This document shows positions 11,560-23,481 of a stretch of 64,000 nt of DNA, piece after piece. The position numbers were made by a program, and so were the translations under genes. Position 1 is the first letter of the stretch. Each line of letters starts with the position of its first letter. The DNA lies in the NCBI RefSeq assembly GCF_001522545.3, contig NC_031773.1, positions 25,617,685 to 25,681,684 on the forward strand. Direction: 5' to 3'. A model generated the notes under the pieces. The model saw only the letters and a program-made list of their open reading frames with translations, was not told the origin of the DNA and searched no databases. The stretch comes from Parus major (taxonomy: Eukaryota > Chordata > Aves > Passeriformes > Paridae).

Positions 11560-11953
11560 ATGAGGCAGCTAGCCATGGCAGAAAGTCTTCAGATGCCACT
11601 TTCCAGAGGTAAAGCATCTTAGAGTCACAGCAGTCAATGCCCATCATGATTGCTCCTCTATAATGACTTCCGATATCTGCACTCTTAACTCTGTCTGGTA
11701 TTGACTATCAGTAGTTAGAGAGTGTAGAGCTAATGAACTGCTAGCTAGTGCTATGAAAACAGTCAAAGGTTCAGACAATGCTTGGGGAAGGTTTAGCAGA
11801 TTTTTATGTTTGCGATATCATTTTAGCTGTGTTTTGACTGAGACCGGGATGCATGTGTTTATTTCTTTTTCAGTAGAAAGCAATTTTTCAGCATATGCAG
11901 AATCATGCAATGCTTACAGAATTTCAGAGGCGTCAGATTTACAAGAACTGTGA
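11560..11953 (+). other. Candidate two-exon small ORF (42 codons)
   Basis: An ATG at 11560 and a second in-frame ATG at 11575 in good context (GCCATGG) are followed by the donor CAGAG|GTAAAG at 11609. After a 265-nt gap there is a strong acceptor (TTTATTTCTTTTTCAG) before 11874. Joining 11560-11608 to 11874-11953 keeps one frame open for 42 codons, ending EASDLQEL and a TGA. Against it, all three frames of the second segment are open, so the phase match says little, and no family is recognised. Confidence 0.15.
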
Positions 11954-12965
11954 TAAGTGGGTCTTTACATGGATTTCTGCAATGACAAATGGAATTTTTC
12001 TGTGAGGGACAGTAGTAGCATCACTTTTCCTGTTAGCATTTGTAGAGCTGAATAATTCCCCTTTTGTGACCTATAAAATCTGTTGTTCCATTTGTGGATA
12101 GGAGGAAAGAACGGTTTAATTTGACATAGTAAAAAGGAAACATTTTTCTCAAAGGCCTGAGTTTAGGAAGAGGTGTTCGATAAGTAGGTTGAGTGCTGTT
12201 GAGGAATGTGTGTTTCCTGACAATTGCTTACTATGTTTTGCAAAACTTAGGGTAGAAAAATTATAGTTACAGACATGAACAGAAGGATTCAATCTCAGAA
12301 CAACTGGAGGATATGATTCGAACATTACAGTTACTCAGGGGAAAAGAACAAAGTTATGTAACACATTCCTTTAATGCCAAGGTTAAGGCAAAACAGAGCC
12401 TCCTGCAGTAGTTCTTACTTACCTTTATAATTTATATCTTAATGCACATATATGCACATGTAATGGTTGCTTGATTTATATATTTATTCAATATTAGGAG
12501 AAGTAAAGCATTTTTTAAAGTCTCTGCATGAAACAACTTCCTAAATAGCAAGTAGTTGGAAATGTTTTAGGAGGCAAAAAACAGATGATATTTTTAACTA
12601 TAAAACATATCTCTTGAAAAAGAAAAAAAATTAAAAAAAGGTTCCTTTAGTAGGTGATCAGTGCAGAGTAACCTATGGAAATGCTATCTCTATAGCATCT
12701 ATCTATCTAAGTGATATATATATAAATGACCTGTAGCCATTCCATCTAAGAGACACTTCTGCCTGTACGTGCTTCTTTGGATCATACCTTTACTTGCTTC
12801 TTTGCTAGTCAGATAAGCAAATTTCTAAGTTCTGATTTAAAAAATCATACTGATTCACAAGGTATCATTACCCAGTAACCAGTTATAAGTAAAATAACAG
12901 GGACAACAAAATCTCTTGCAAGATGATACTGAAATCCTATTTGTGTATGAGCATGTTCACTGCAA
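11954..12965. other. AT-rich unique sequence
   Basis: No gene is seen. It holds a short ATCT/AT microsatellite at 12697-12725, preceded by the small inverted repeat TGCTAT-CTCT-ATAGCA. Confidence 0.5.
12697..12725. repeat. Short ATCT then AT microsatellite
   Basis: Three ATCT units are followed by a run of alternating A and T. Confidence 0.8.
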
Positions 12966-13040
12966 TGTGACACTGACTCAGTGACCTTGGAGCAGGCAGG
13001 TGTTCTGGTAGTCAGCAGAGCTGCAGGGGATGCTGACAGG
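12966..13040. promoter_or_regulatory. Candidate AP-1 and nuclear-receptor site cluster
   Basis: CACTGACTCAGTG (12971-12983) is a 13-bp palindrome containing the consensus AP-1 site TGACTCA. TGACCTTGG directly follows and is the reverse complement of the extended half-site CCAAGGTCA bound by NR5A/ERR-type receptors. GTCAGCA and TGCTGAC at 13011-13017 and 13031-13037 are MAF-like half sites in inverted orientation. The patch is GC-richer than its flanks. Function is inferred from motifs only. Confidence 0.25.
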
Positions 13041-16000
13041 AGGATCTGACAAGTGTGAAAGATTCGTTGCTGGTTGGGAATATATTCCTCATTGTGTCAC
13101 GTTTAAACAAATCTGATACCAAATTGTCCCTTTCCTTGCCCCCAAAGTCCCCATTTCAAAGCAGTTTTCTTTATTCAAAGACTAGATGGTACAAGAAAAC
13201 TCATTTTGTTTATGGATACATGTCGGTGTGTGAAAAAGACAGAAATGTGTAGGGGTAAAGCTGCACCATAGGCACTCCTAGATAAATTTTTCATATTTAT
13301 GCCATAGTAAAAAACATTTAAGCCATAGCAATGAAAAAATCCCGTTGCTTAATGAAATTGCATTTTGCAAAATAATAAACTTAGTAGTGCATCCCACCAG
13401 AAAATAGTTCATACCAAAGCATTTAGAATCACACTGGGGGAAAACCCCACTTTACAATGCTGTCAATAATTGAAAATAAAACCTTTTGACAGTAAAAATA
13501 TTTTTTAACCTTCACTGTTTTGTCCTTCTAAAATTAGGTCTTCATAACTGAGTAAATGTTTTGTTCTATCTTTTTTGTTGTATTTCCACTTTTCTTCAGA
13601 GAGCATGTTAACATGTTATTTTCGGTATTTTCCTGAGAAACATTTTGATAATATGTTATTTGGATACCTGTTTTACATTTAGAAAACTAGAAGATATTAA
13701 AGGCAAAATTATACAAAGCATTTGCTATCATTGTATCCAGATATTAGTTAAATTGTTGAATGCTAAGGAATTTTATTATTTGTTTTCTTGCTGCTGTTTT
13801 CCAAAATTTGGTATTGAAGCTTTAACCTTCAAGCTGGCCTATGTATTGATAAACCTTTCTGTTCAGATTTGTATGTGATTTATTCTGTGTCTTCTTTCTT
13901 CAACTTGAGTTCTATGCATCATGAAGCCTTTATATTAACAAGAAGAATATTTTAATTTGTTTCAACAAAATAATTATGAACAATATTTACTTCACTGAGA
14001 ACCTGAAAAACTTTTTGTTCCCTCTTCCAGTACTTTGTTTTCATTGCTGTCCATAAAAGTTTTAAAAGAAAATATCTAAATGCCTTATTTTCTTTTTTTT
14101 TTTTGGCATACTAGGTTATATGTTTTCTCACAGGCAAAATGCCTGGTATATCTTGTATAAATTAAATTCCAAGCTATTCATGTACATTACTGCCCTCCAA
14201 GTATTATTTAATGCACAAAATACTTCTAAAGCAAAATTCAATAAATGTAGAATTCTCCATGGAGTGGCATTTGAAAACCTCATAAATTTAGATTACACAG
14301 TCATGTCAGTGAATTCAAATTAATGAAATGGATTCCCACACAAGCACTACAGTAATTTACATATTAATTCCTGCTAATTTTTTTTATGGCTGTAACAGAC
14401 TTGTACTAGTCATATTCGATAAAATACAACAGATTGTGAAGCAACAAACAGTGAGCAGTTGGGCATGATTTATCTGTTGTTCCATTGGATCTTCATTTTC
14501 CCAGGAAAATACTCTGTCTACATTATTAATGTCTGACAATTTTCTTGTATTCATGCCCTGAAGCAGAATATGTCTGTTAATTTTGTGTAACGGCTGCTTT
14601 CCTAACAAATAGTATTTGATTTTCATATTATGACAATATTAATAAATAGAAAATAAAGCTAGCTTTGTGGAGTTGGGCACTAAATGTGAAGAACAGTTCT
14701 GTGTGTACGTGTGTTTATTTTAGTTTACAGAGATGTTAATATATTTTTCACTGGATTTTGTATGTTTTCATTCTATACCATCATCCCTACCTTGATGTTG
14801 AATGTTTATTTTTTGTTTTAATTTTCTTTTTTTAATTTTTTTTTATTGTGTATTAGAAATGTGGGCAAAGTACATGCTGTTACAGAAAGGTGCTTCTACC
14901 CAGAAAACAGCCTGTGCCAGGGCAGTTGGAGTTACCTTCCCCAGAACTCAGGTTTTTTTATCAAAAGGTTTTCTTGTGTTCACTGTCTTAGCCTGCCCTC
15001 TGATTGAGTGGCAGTGTAGAGCAAAATACAGTGTGGGTGAAGGGAATACTGTTTTTGAACGTTCTAGCACTGCACTAGCTATCTGCTGGGTAAATTCACA
15101 TTCAAGGTCTCTAGAAAATATGAAAAACTTATACTAGATCGAAAAACTAACACGCTGTTAATTTAAGTGATATCTAAATATCAGGTGACTTTTAAATCTT
15201 TCATTCCTTAGATAATTAACATTACATAACTAGTAAAAGATATAAGGACATGTATTCCTAGATTCTAGAAAATAAATGTCCTGCTTATATAGAGTTGTGA
15301 GCTTTTGTGGGAGAAGCATTCCATGAAGTGTCTGCAGTTGACAGGGAAAGTAGGGATAGTGAGAATGTGTTTTGAATTGGTATTTGCAAGGAAGAGCCTA
15401 CAATGCCTGTATCTCTATACTGGAATACACAATATCACGCTCTTTTTCTTTCTTTCCTTTTAATTTAGGCAATAAATATCTCCCTGTGGAATCTGAGCAG
15501 ACTTATTTTTTCTTTTTACTACATATCGTTTCCATTATTCTGTGCCTCATTTTATCAGTGACTTTGACTTTAGAACTTCAAAAAAGAAATATCAGACAAT
15601 TTTCATATCTAGATCAAAATAAAAGTAAATTAAAAGCTAAACTTTTTGTAAGTTTTTAGGCAAGGGAATGTGTTAGACAGACTTAGATGTGACTATATAA
15701 TAATGCTGTGATACTAATACAATCCAAAGTGGTGTCCTGAAATTATGAAATGTAATGCTTCAGGATATGTTTTATGGAAAGGATATCTAGCTATGGTCTA
15801 CTCCAGCCACTACCTTTGGTAATTATTTACAGGTATTTACCATTCCTGGCTATGCAGACTCATGGTCTCAGCTTCAGATAGGAGTTGGCAGTGCCAGCCC
15901 ATACTTACTTGAGTTGGATGGTTGTTAGCTGATGTGCCTTTGACTAGATCCACTTGTTTACATGTCTAAGCATTTTTAGCAGTTTCCAAGCTACATAAAA

Positions 16001-16375
16001 TCTTGGTTCAGTGCCACCTGTACATTAAGATGTAAATTAGACAAATTTTAGGTGATAGAACATTTCCAAGTTAGATTTCTTTTTCTTTCTGCACAGATGA
16101 AACAAGATGGCTTTCCCCACATTTTTCTGGCTACTTTGATTTAATGATAATAAATTTCTGTCCTTGTTTCATATCTCAGCCATGTGTTTTTCACTTGGAT
16201 CTGCCCTATGGCAGGTAATATACATCTGTAAGTGCTGCTGCATCATCTTCAGTACAACTGTTATAGATTGAGTGAGAGCTTCAGACAAGCGCTGCCTCAG
16301 GCTCAGATTTTTGGCAGCAGCTCTACTCAGGTGACCTTGCACCTAAATTGCTCTGGCTCACAAGTATGGCAGATA
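13041..16375. other. AT-rich unique sequence, nothing recognised
   Basis: Short frames only. The 111-codon plus frame at 14802-15137 starts inside a T-rich tract and resembles no protein. A GC-richer patch at about 15780-16020 has several donor-like words on the minus strand but no convincing exon. Confidence 0.5.
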
Positions 16376-16380
16376 AGGTC

Positions 16381-16984
16381 TGTTATAAAATGAGTCCATT
16401 GAATAGTCAGGAGCTTAACAGACAAAAGACCTTAAACAGAGCTATTTACTACACAGGATAAAACAAAAGAACTACTAGATTACATAAAGCAGTGCACAAC
16501 ATAAAGGCACCTATAATATAACTAGCAAAGAAATATTATAGATTAGGAGTTAATGTAATTTACTATTAAATTGATGATGAGGTTCACAGAGTCCTTTCAC
16601 TCAATCCTCAAGAGAGTAATCACGAAGTTGGCATCCCAACTCTGGGGGAAAGACCTCGCATATTTCCAGGGAATGTGCAGAAGACTTCTGCTTTGTGAAA
16701 GTTTGGTGTAGCTTTTATAGTTTGTAAAGTGAAGTGTCTGTCAGTCAGAAATTCCAGCTGATATTCCTACAATCTCCCTTTTGAGGCAAGATGTTTATTG
16801 TCAGCTGGGGATGTCCCCTCCATGGCACCAAACTAACTCATTACCAGGCAAGCTGTCCTGATGAAGTTATTTCACCAATGTGCAAATTCATGTGAGGGGG
16901 AAGATGCCCTGAGCTATTGCACTGGCTGCTGGGCAGAACAGATAAGTCCTCCTATGACAGGGGGGACATCCTGCTACATTAACA
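16381..16984 (-). mobile_element. Solo LTR of an endogenous retrovirus (ERVL-like), minus strand
   Basis: Read on the minus strand the element starts TGTTAATGTAGC and ends TTTTATAACA, so it has the TG...CA ends of an LTR with a matching TGTTA/TAACA inverted repeat. A TATA box (CTATAAAAGC, plus 16711-16720) lies near the middle, as expected at a U3/R boundary. The 5-mer AGGTC occurs immediately left (16376-16380) and again at 16987-16991, two bases beyond the right end, and looks like a target-site duplication. A 5-bp duplication is typical of ERVL elements. No primer-binding site or retroviral genes follow, so it is a solo LTR. About 600 bp is a normal LTR length. The subfamily is not assigned. 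Confidence 0.7.
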
Positions 16985-16991
16985 TGAGGTC

Positions 16992-19180
16992 ATACAGCTC
17001 TGATCCTCGTATCTTAGTAATGGCTACATTTCCTTGGTTTTGGAAATGAAGAAGCAGAAGCTCTTTATATATTCCCATGTATTTTTACCAGAGTGGAAAG
17101 TTTCTAGAGTATCTTCTGAATGCTTAGAATGATTCACTGCTAGGAACAGTGGCAAAGTGAACAGGAAGTGAAAACCTGTGGCAGTACACCTACAAATGCC
17201 TTTCCTTCAGCATGCTTGTTTTCAGGGTGTGCTAGATTTGCAGTGTGGTGATGACTGTAGCATTCTAATGTGGCTGTGATCTTATAATAGTATTTGAATT
17301 ATTGCAGCCTTTGTAAAAAAAAGGATTGTTTAAGAAATGTTATGTACAGAACTATTTGAAAGAGTCTTTGAAATGGCCATAATAACTAGGGAAAATAAGA
17401 CAGAGTTTGTACTTCCTAAATTTCCTTTGTGCTGCTTGTAGATTGTAATTTTTTTTTTCTTTTCTTTTTAAGTATGATTTTTTACTTTATCATTTCAACA
17501 TTATTTTCATGTGCATATGGAATTGACCTTTTTCTAAAGTGATGTTAACTGAGAGTACAGGAATGACTCTGCTGGTCACAGCAAGGTCTGCTTAGCTTAG
17601 CAACCTCTTCTCATAAGTATTATCTAGTCCTTGTGTTGTGCTCTTTCCATTATTACAGACAGATAATATCTTCTTGTGTAAGAGTTACATTATATGGTGA
17701 GACACAAACTGTGCCAAAATGTGCCAAAAACTGTAAAATGATTTAATGGTACTGGTTGATTCTATATCAACCACTTGGATACTTCCCCTCCTTTTTCCAC
17801 ATGACATCACTGTATAAGAAGCTGTGCAAATAGATAAATAAATGGAGCAAGATTACTTGTCTGCAGAAGTCTGTCTGAATTAATCAAACTTGAGAGAACC
17901 ATGTGCATATAGAACAATGTGAATCTAGAAGTTTGGGGAAAAATTTAAGGGCAAATTTAAGTAAAACAGACTAGATGGAAATAAATAAGTCACAAATGCT
18001 TTTGCTAATAAACAGAACAAGTTTTAAAGGACGTATTTTTTCCTACTGCATTAAAAGTGGATTCTGAGGGTAAGATTTCAATAATGAAAGGTCACTTCCA
18101 AGCCAAATCATTTTGGTTCTGTGAGTTGTTGTGCCTTTCTCCATGCAAATACATGTTTTGCGTCTCTTATGAGATTTAACATTACTCTTGCAGCAAAGAG
18201 AAAGTGCCTGGGGTGGCATGGATATACATGTGACCAATATCATAGTAGTAAATCAAATAATATTAATTGATAACATTTTACAGACTTCTGGCTAAGAATT
18301 CTGGAGAGAATTGCTAAGTGACCTGTTGTTTTTAAAATATTTCTTAGGAATATAGTTTGTATTATTTTGAAATGGTAAAACTTACTTGCTTTCTTTGTCA
18401 GTAGTTAAATAAAAAATCTGTATTTAGTGATAGATTTTCTTAAAAATCAGGTTTTCAGTTTGTATGTGGAGTAAAACAAGAAACAACCTCATTTATGAGA
18501 TATTAAAAAAATGTTTTGAAAGAATTGTTTTAGTTTCCTCCAACAATTTTCATAATGTCCATTCTTATGTTCATTCAACCCATGTTGTTGAACAACAAAA
18601 CTGGGCAAGAAGTTGGACCTTAGGGATCTGTAATGTTGGTCTTCCCTTGGATGTTTTAACCCAGAAACAGGTTGTTTTATAAGATGTTTAGAATTCTTTG
18701 AATCTTAATATTAGTGAAGTGTGTGTGGGTAGTTGTTTTAACTGTGAAAGTTATGCTGGTGATCTTAATATGTGATGTGAAAATCTTTCTTCATAGATTC
18801 CCAGAAAAAATAAAACAAGTTTTAACTACTGGAGGTATTCCTGCAGCTGTGCAAATGATTCACAGCATATATTTGTACAAAGATTAGATTAGATTTACAG
18901 AATTGTGAGTAAGCAGAGAACTTAATTTTATACAAATGTATTATTTTAAAAATTTTAATACATCCTTTAAATAAGTTCTTTCTAGTGTAAATGTTTTGCT
19001 AGCTATTCTAATATGAATATTTGCTATTTTTGCTTGCAAGTTTTACCTAATGGCTTTTGCTTTGGATGAATAAACTAAGCTTTTCAAAGTGGAGAAGCAC
19101 CTGAAAAATTTAAATAGTGTTTATATCTTTCTGACAACTAAGTGAAGCATTTCATTATCTCTTTTTTTTTCCCTCAATAA
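16992..19180. other. AT-rich unique sequence, nothing recognised
   Basis: Only short frames. A minus-strand frame at 18043-18243 is hydrophilic and has an acceptor-like CCACCCCAG, but it lacks a convincing donor. Confidence 0.5.
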
Positions 19181-19182
19181 TA

Positions 19183-19258
19183 GACAGAAGGAGGGAGAGA
19201 ATGGGGGAAGAGAGGAAGGGGCAGAAGAAATAGAGAAAAAGAAAGTGTGGGGAAGAGA
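19183..19258 (+). repeat. Purine-rich tract (G/A)
   Basis: About 75 nt are almost all G and A on the plus strand, with only a few pyrimidines. A pyrimidine run (CTCTTTTTTTTTCCCTC) lies just upstream and two long T-runs follow at about 19305-19352. Such strand asymmetry can form triplex (H-DNA) structure. It is probably simple-sequence drift. Confidence 0.7.
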
Positions 19259-19352
19259 CCAGAAATCAAGAATTCTTACAAATGTTTCAAATTCTTAATT
19301 TTACCTTTTTTTTTTTTTTCCCCCTAGGTATTTTTTATATTTTTTTTTTTAG

Positions 19353-22300
19353 GTCTATACAATGGTTTACTGCGCAGTGTACATAGTACCCCTTAACCAG
19401 TGCATTGGTACGTTTGTTAAAATTTTCTGAGAGCTTTTTCCCCTTTTTTTTATTTCTGCATAGGAACTGGAATTAGAGTAAAATCTTCCTTTTCTTTCAG
19501 TCCAGCACTGATCAATTGGATTTATAGCCCTTAGCTCATTGAACATTTTCTAATAGGATCCCTCTGTGGCATCAGGCTTATTATTTGCCATAGACAAAAC
19601 TCTCTTCCTTCACTTGCTCATGTTTATGAATATTTTCCTTTTTTCTGTGGAAAAGGTAGAAGAGAGAAGGTAAATATCTTTTCCTCTCCCCTTATTCTTT
19701 GGATAGAGCCTGAGAGACAGAAGTCTCTGGGGAGGTAAAAGCTAAGACGATAAACTATTCCAAGTTCGTTCTTATCTATAATAAATATTCTGCAGTGGGT
19801 TTGGTACTGGATGAACAATGGAAATGTGGACCAGGACAAATGGTCCCTGACATGATACACTAGACCTCCCAGTAATGCCCATGTTCTCAGAAAGTTTAAA
19901 GTATGAGCAGGGAGATCAGATAAGAGGCAGCATATAAATGTTGCTTTGTATGTATCAAGGAAGATGGAATTATTGGTATGGAAGCTCATGCAAAGGCTAT
20001 TCTGCAGCCTGAGGCGAGATTATATTTGAAGCTTTCAAGTTGTATGTACTTTGTAAAGTGTATTTTCCTTTTTTAATCTTAATGCAACAAAAATACATAC
20101 TTTTGTTTTTTGAAGAGTCAGTACAATTTTGTGCAGTTTCAAATCTGTCAACATTCATTTTATGAACTATTTTTCTGATGCTAAAAATTTTTCATTCTCT
20201 TTACTAATTTATTCAAATGTTAAATACAAGCACTGATGTGCAATTATGATAGCAAATAATAACCAACTTCTGGATTTGGAACATGACTTGACTTGTACCA
20301 GTGATGTGTCTGGTGAGCTATAGTGAGACAGATGGGGGAATAATACCCTCCTGTGACTAATGCATTTTGTTGCTTTGCAGCGTTAAGTGCAGGTTCTAAC
20401 ACACCACATGAGTCGGTAGGTTGTGTTTATTTTACGTACAGTTGGCTAGGGCAGCACATCATAACACCTGAACTTCAGCACAAAAGCCTGTCTGTGATCA
20501 TAAGTTTAATTCTCATTTGGTAGTAATTTGTTGTCCCAGATAGCAAGAAAACATTTCTAAAACATTACAAAATGTACTACTCTGAAGCTGCAATATCTGA
20601 AAACCTTTTACGATTAAAATAGCAGCACCCTCTAGTGTGGATTCAGTTATACTGGTTAAAATCCTTCACTTAAGTGTAGGCTTTTAAACAATAAATCCCT
20701 ATAGCACAAAGAATTTTATACTAGCAGAAATATGTTGAAAGTAGAGGTTACACTGTAGAAATATGTCTCTGCTGAGAGAGATGTACAAACACCTGGTGCA
20801 TAGTCACATCTCAAACACATAAAGCTATTTGGAAAGTTGGTCCTTGTCTTTGCCCTTCTAGAGATACTAAACTCTAGGTCAGAGAAAAAAATAAGTGATT
20901 GATTTGAATAATTTTAAAGTTAAGCAATTTCATTAAGACTTAATGCAAAATGACACCATATTATGACAGAATAGAAATGCTTTTTACTTTATTTACCGTG
21001 ATTGTTTCTCATAAAAACTAATTTATTTTTCAAAAGGTTAAGGAAGGATGATAAATTGGCTTGCACTTTTCTGTGTCATTAAGCTGCACTTTTAAACCAA
21101 AGAACATATGGACATTTATGAGAACTGATGGAGATCTGAAAGTAGTGCTGACAATTAGTGCTTCAATAAATGTTCATCCAAATGAATCCAGCAGGAAGGC
21201 CCATTCATTAAAAAATATTTTGTGGTATTTAAAGTTTATTGCAAAGCTTTTGAGTAAAAACTTTTATATGTTTTGAATACATTGTTCTCGTACTGTTGTG
21301 AGGTAATACTCATAGCCTATCACCTGGCTGAGGAATTGATCCAATTATTTATGCATGTCTTTGGTACCATCATGTTAATTTCCAGCTTCTGTAATCCAAG
21401 TCTTCATTCTTTAAATACCAAATAACAAAACCAACAATTGTTGTACTTCTAACCTCATTTAAACTTCTTTTTTTAGCTTCTCAACCTTGTAAGTGATCTC
21501 AACCTTGCCCTTGTGAGTGATCCTCATATTCTTTCTTATGAGCCCCTCTGACCTTCGTAAGGTCTGATTTAAATCCTATGCTGGTGCCCAAAATGTCCAT
21601 TTTGTTTCTAGGAATAATTATGCCATTTAAATCTCCTTGCTCCCAATGTAACATTTTTTGTGGTTTACATTTCTTGTAATTTTTTATTTTTTTTTTTGGT
21701 TGAGCCACAGAATGCAAGATTTGGACACTCAGAGAAAATAATTTCTGAATTTTATTTTTTTCCTTTTCAAAAGGTTAACTTCTTTCTGTTAACTGTTTTT
21801 GGAAGTCTAATATTTATGCTTTTTTTGATGAGGCATTAAGTCTGTAATTTTGCTAGGTACTGCTCTACTAGATGTACAGATATTAGATGTGTATATGTTC
21901 TCAATGAATGTTACAACTTGAATTTTATTTTTTTTTTGTATTTTCCTTGGGGGTTAAATTTAAAAGAATCTGATAACCTTGGAGTTACAATCTAGGATAA
22001 TTTGCAGCTAGAACTAGAATAAATTGTAAAATTAACAATGCACCCATTTATAATCAGTTAATTCAAGCATAATAATCCCATTGGGGATTTCTGACTTGCT
22101 TTTCTTTTCAAATGTATATTTAGACAAGAGTGAGGGATTTTTATGTTAGATATTAGGGAGAAAAAACAACAACAAGACAATCACTTTTGACAATAAAGTA
22201 AAAGCAGTGGTTTATATTGCCTAAGGAAGCTGCAGATCTTCAGACTTTGGTTGGTGCATAGGAAGAGACCTCAAATGCACCTGCTGTGCAGCATAAGGAT

Positions 22301-23457
22301 GAAACTGGAGACTTCTGATTCTTTTTAAGAATTAGACTTTCTCTGGAATTATGTTCCATAATCCTTACAAAACAATTTGCAGAAATTAAGGATATATTTC
22401 TTAAGAATACTTTGTAGTATTATTGAAGGACATATATTGACTTTGTAAAATTCTTGTATGAAATTATAATATGATGTACGGTGTTAATGATGTTCTTTTC
22501 TCATGAATACTCAGTAATTTTCTCTTTTTGTGAGATGTTATAAGAAGATTAGTTGGGAGAAATCAGAAGTAGTTCACTCATTCTCCTTGCTGGTGAATCA
22601 TAATATTGGGTTTTTTTGTACAGAGGAGATGATCAGGATAGTGAGTATTTCAAACTCTTTTCATATGTTCTTTAACAAATCCTTTCCCTTTCTTTACAGT
22701 TTAACATAAAATTTTATCTTTTTTGCCTCTAGTGTTTAATTTTCTATAATGTTTGTTAGAATTCCATGTGTTAGAGTTTAGCTTGGGGAAAAGGAGGTTA
22801 TAATTGAAGTTTCACTTGTATAGAATTTATATACATGAGTAATGAAATACTGAAAAAAAAATTAATGATTTTTTAAAATTATTTTTTTCTCTCAAAGGAT
22901 CTTATTGTATGAAAAAATATTTGAAACAATTGACTGCAGAAACTTTCAACTGCTTCCAATGAAAAGTGCACCATTCTGAAATGGTACATTTGAGCCCTGT
23001 TACAGTCTTTCATTTTTGGCCAAATAGGAGAAAGTAAGCTCAAAGAACATTGGTTATGTAAGAGATGAGGAGAGAATTTTGATTTCTTTACTGCTTTTTT
23101 TCTCTTGCATTTTGTACTAAAATTTTATCTGCTATATAGATATTGTGCCAGGAGTTCTGGTGTTAAAAAATCTGCAGAACTCCAGAATGCTCTGGGCAAT
23201 GTTTCTGCCAAAAACATGATTAGATTCTGGAAAAATATATCTTCAAATAGAAGGAGAGTGTAAATATAGAAAAGTTGACATTTGGATGCTAAAATTCAGA
23301 TTCAGACACTTGGACTTAAATTCAGATTTACAGAAATTTTGGCCTATAATTCATTGGCTTTCCTTTTGTCTAAATTTTGAAGAGTATTCTGATGAATGTA
23401 AAACATCGGTCAATAATTTTGGACCTGATAGTAAGTAATGTTTTTGTCTTCATCCAG
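19353..23457. other. AT-rich unique sequence with one tiny exon-like segment
   Basis: A 121-codon minus frame at 19624-19989 sits in a mildly GC-richer patch but resembles no protein. At 20381-20415 a 35-nt segment lies between a strong acceptor (TTGTTGCTTTGCAG) and the donor TCG|GTAGGT, with one open frame (LSAGSNTPHES). It is unproven. Otherwise I see nothing. Confidence 0.45.
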
Positions 23458-23481
23458 AGATGACATTGACCCTCCTATGAG
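23458..23481 (+). other. Candidate 24-nt microexon
   Basis: The strong acceptor TTTTTGTCTTCATCCAG is followed after 24 nt by the donor GAG|GTACGT. Only one of three frames is open, giving the acidic DDIDPPM with split codons at both ends. Real microexons of 3-27 nt are common in vertebrate neural genes, but a pair of good sites this close can arise by chance. No flanking exon is recognised. Confidence 0.15.

Noticed and set aside
14857..14951. Segment after a strong acceptor with an AACTCAG|GTTTTT donor
   Set aside because: The donor is poor beyond GT and all three frames are open, so there is no coding information.
16861..17049. 62-codon plus frame
   Set aside because: It starts inside the minus-strand solo LTR and reads through its edge.
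19300..19355. Two extreme T-tract AG acceptor-like sites
   Set aside because: Simple T-runs with no donor or open segment downstream.
19624..19989. 121-codon minus frame
   Set aside because: No recognisable domain, no splice context and low-complexity ends.
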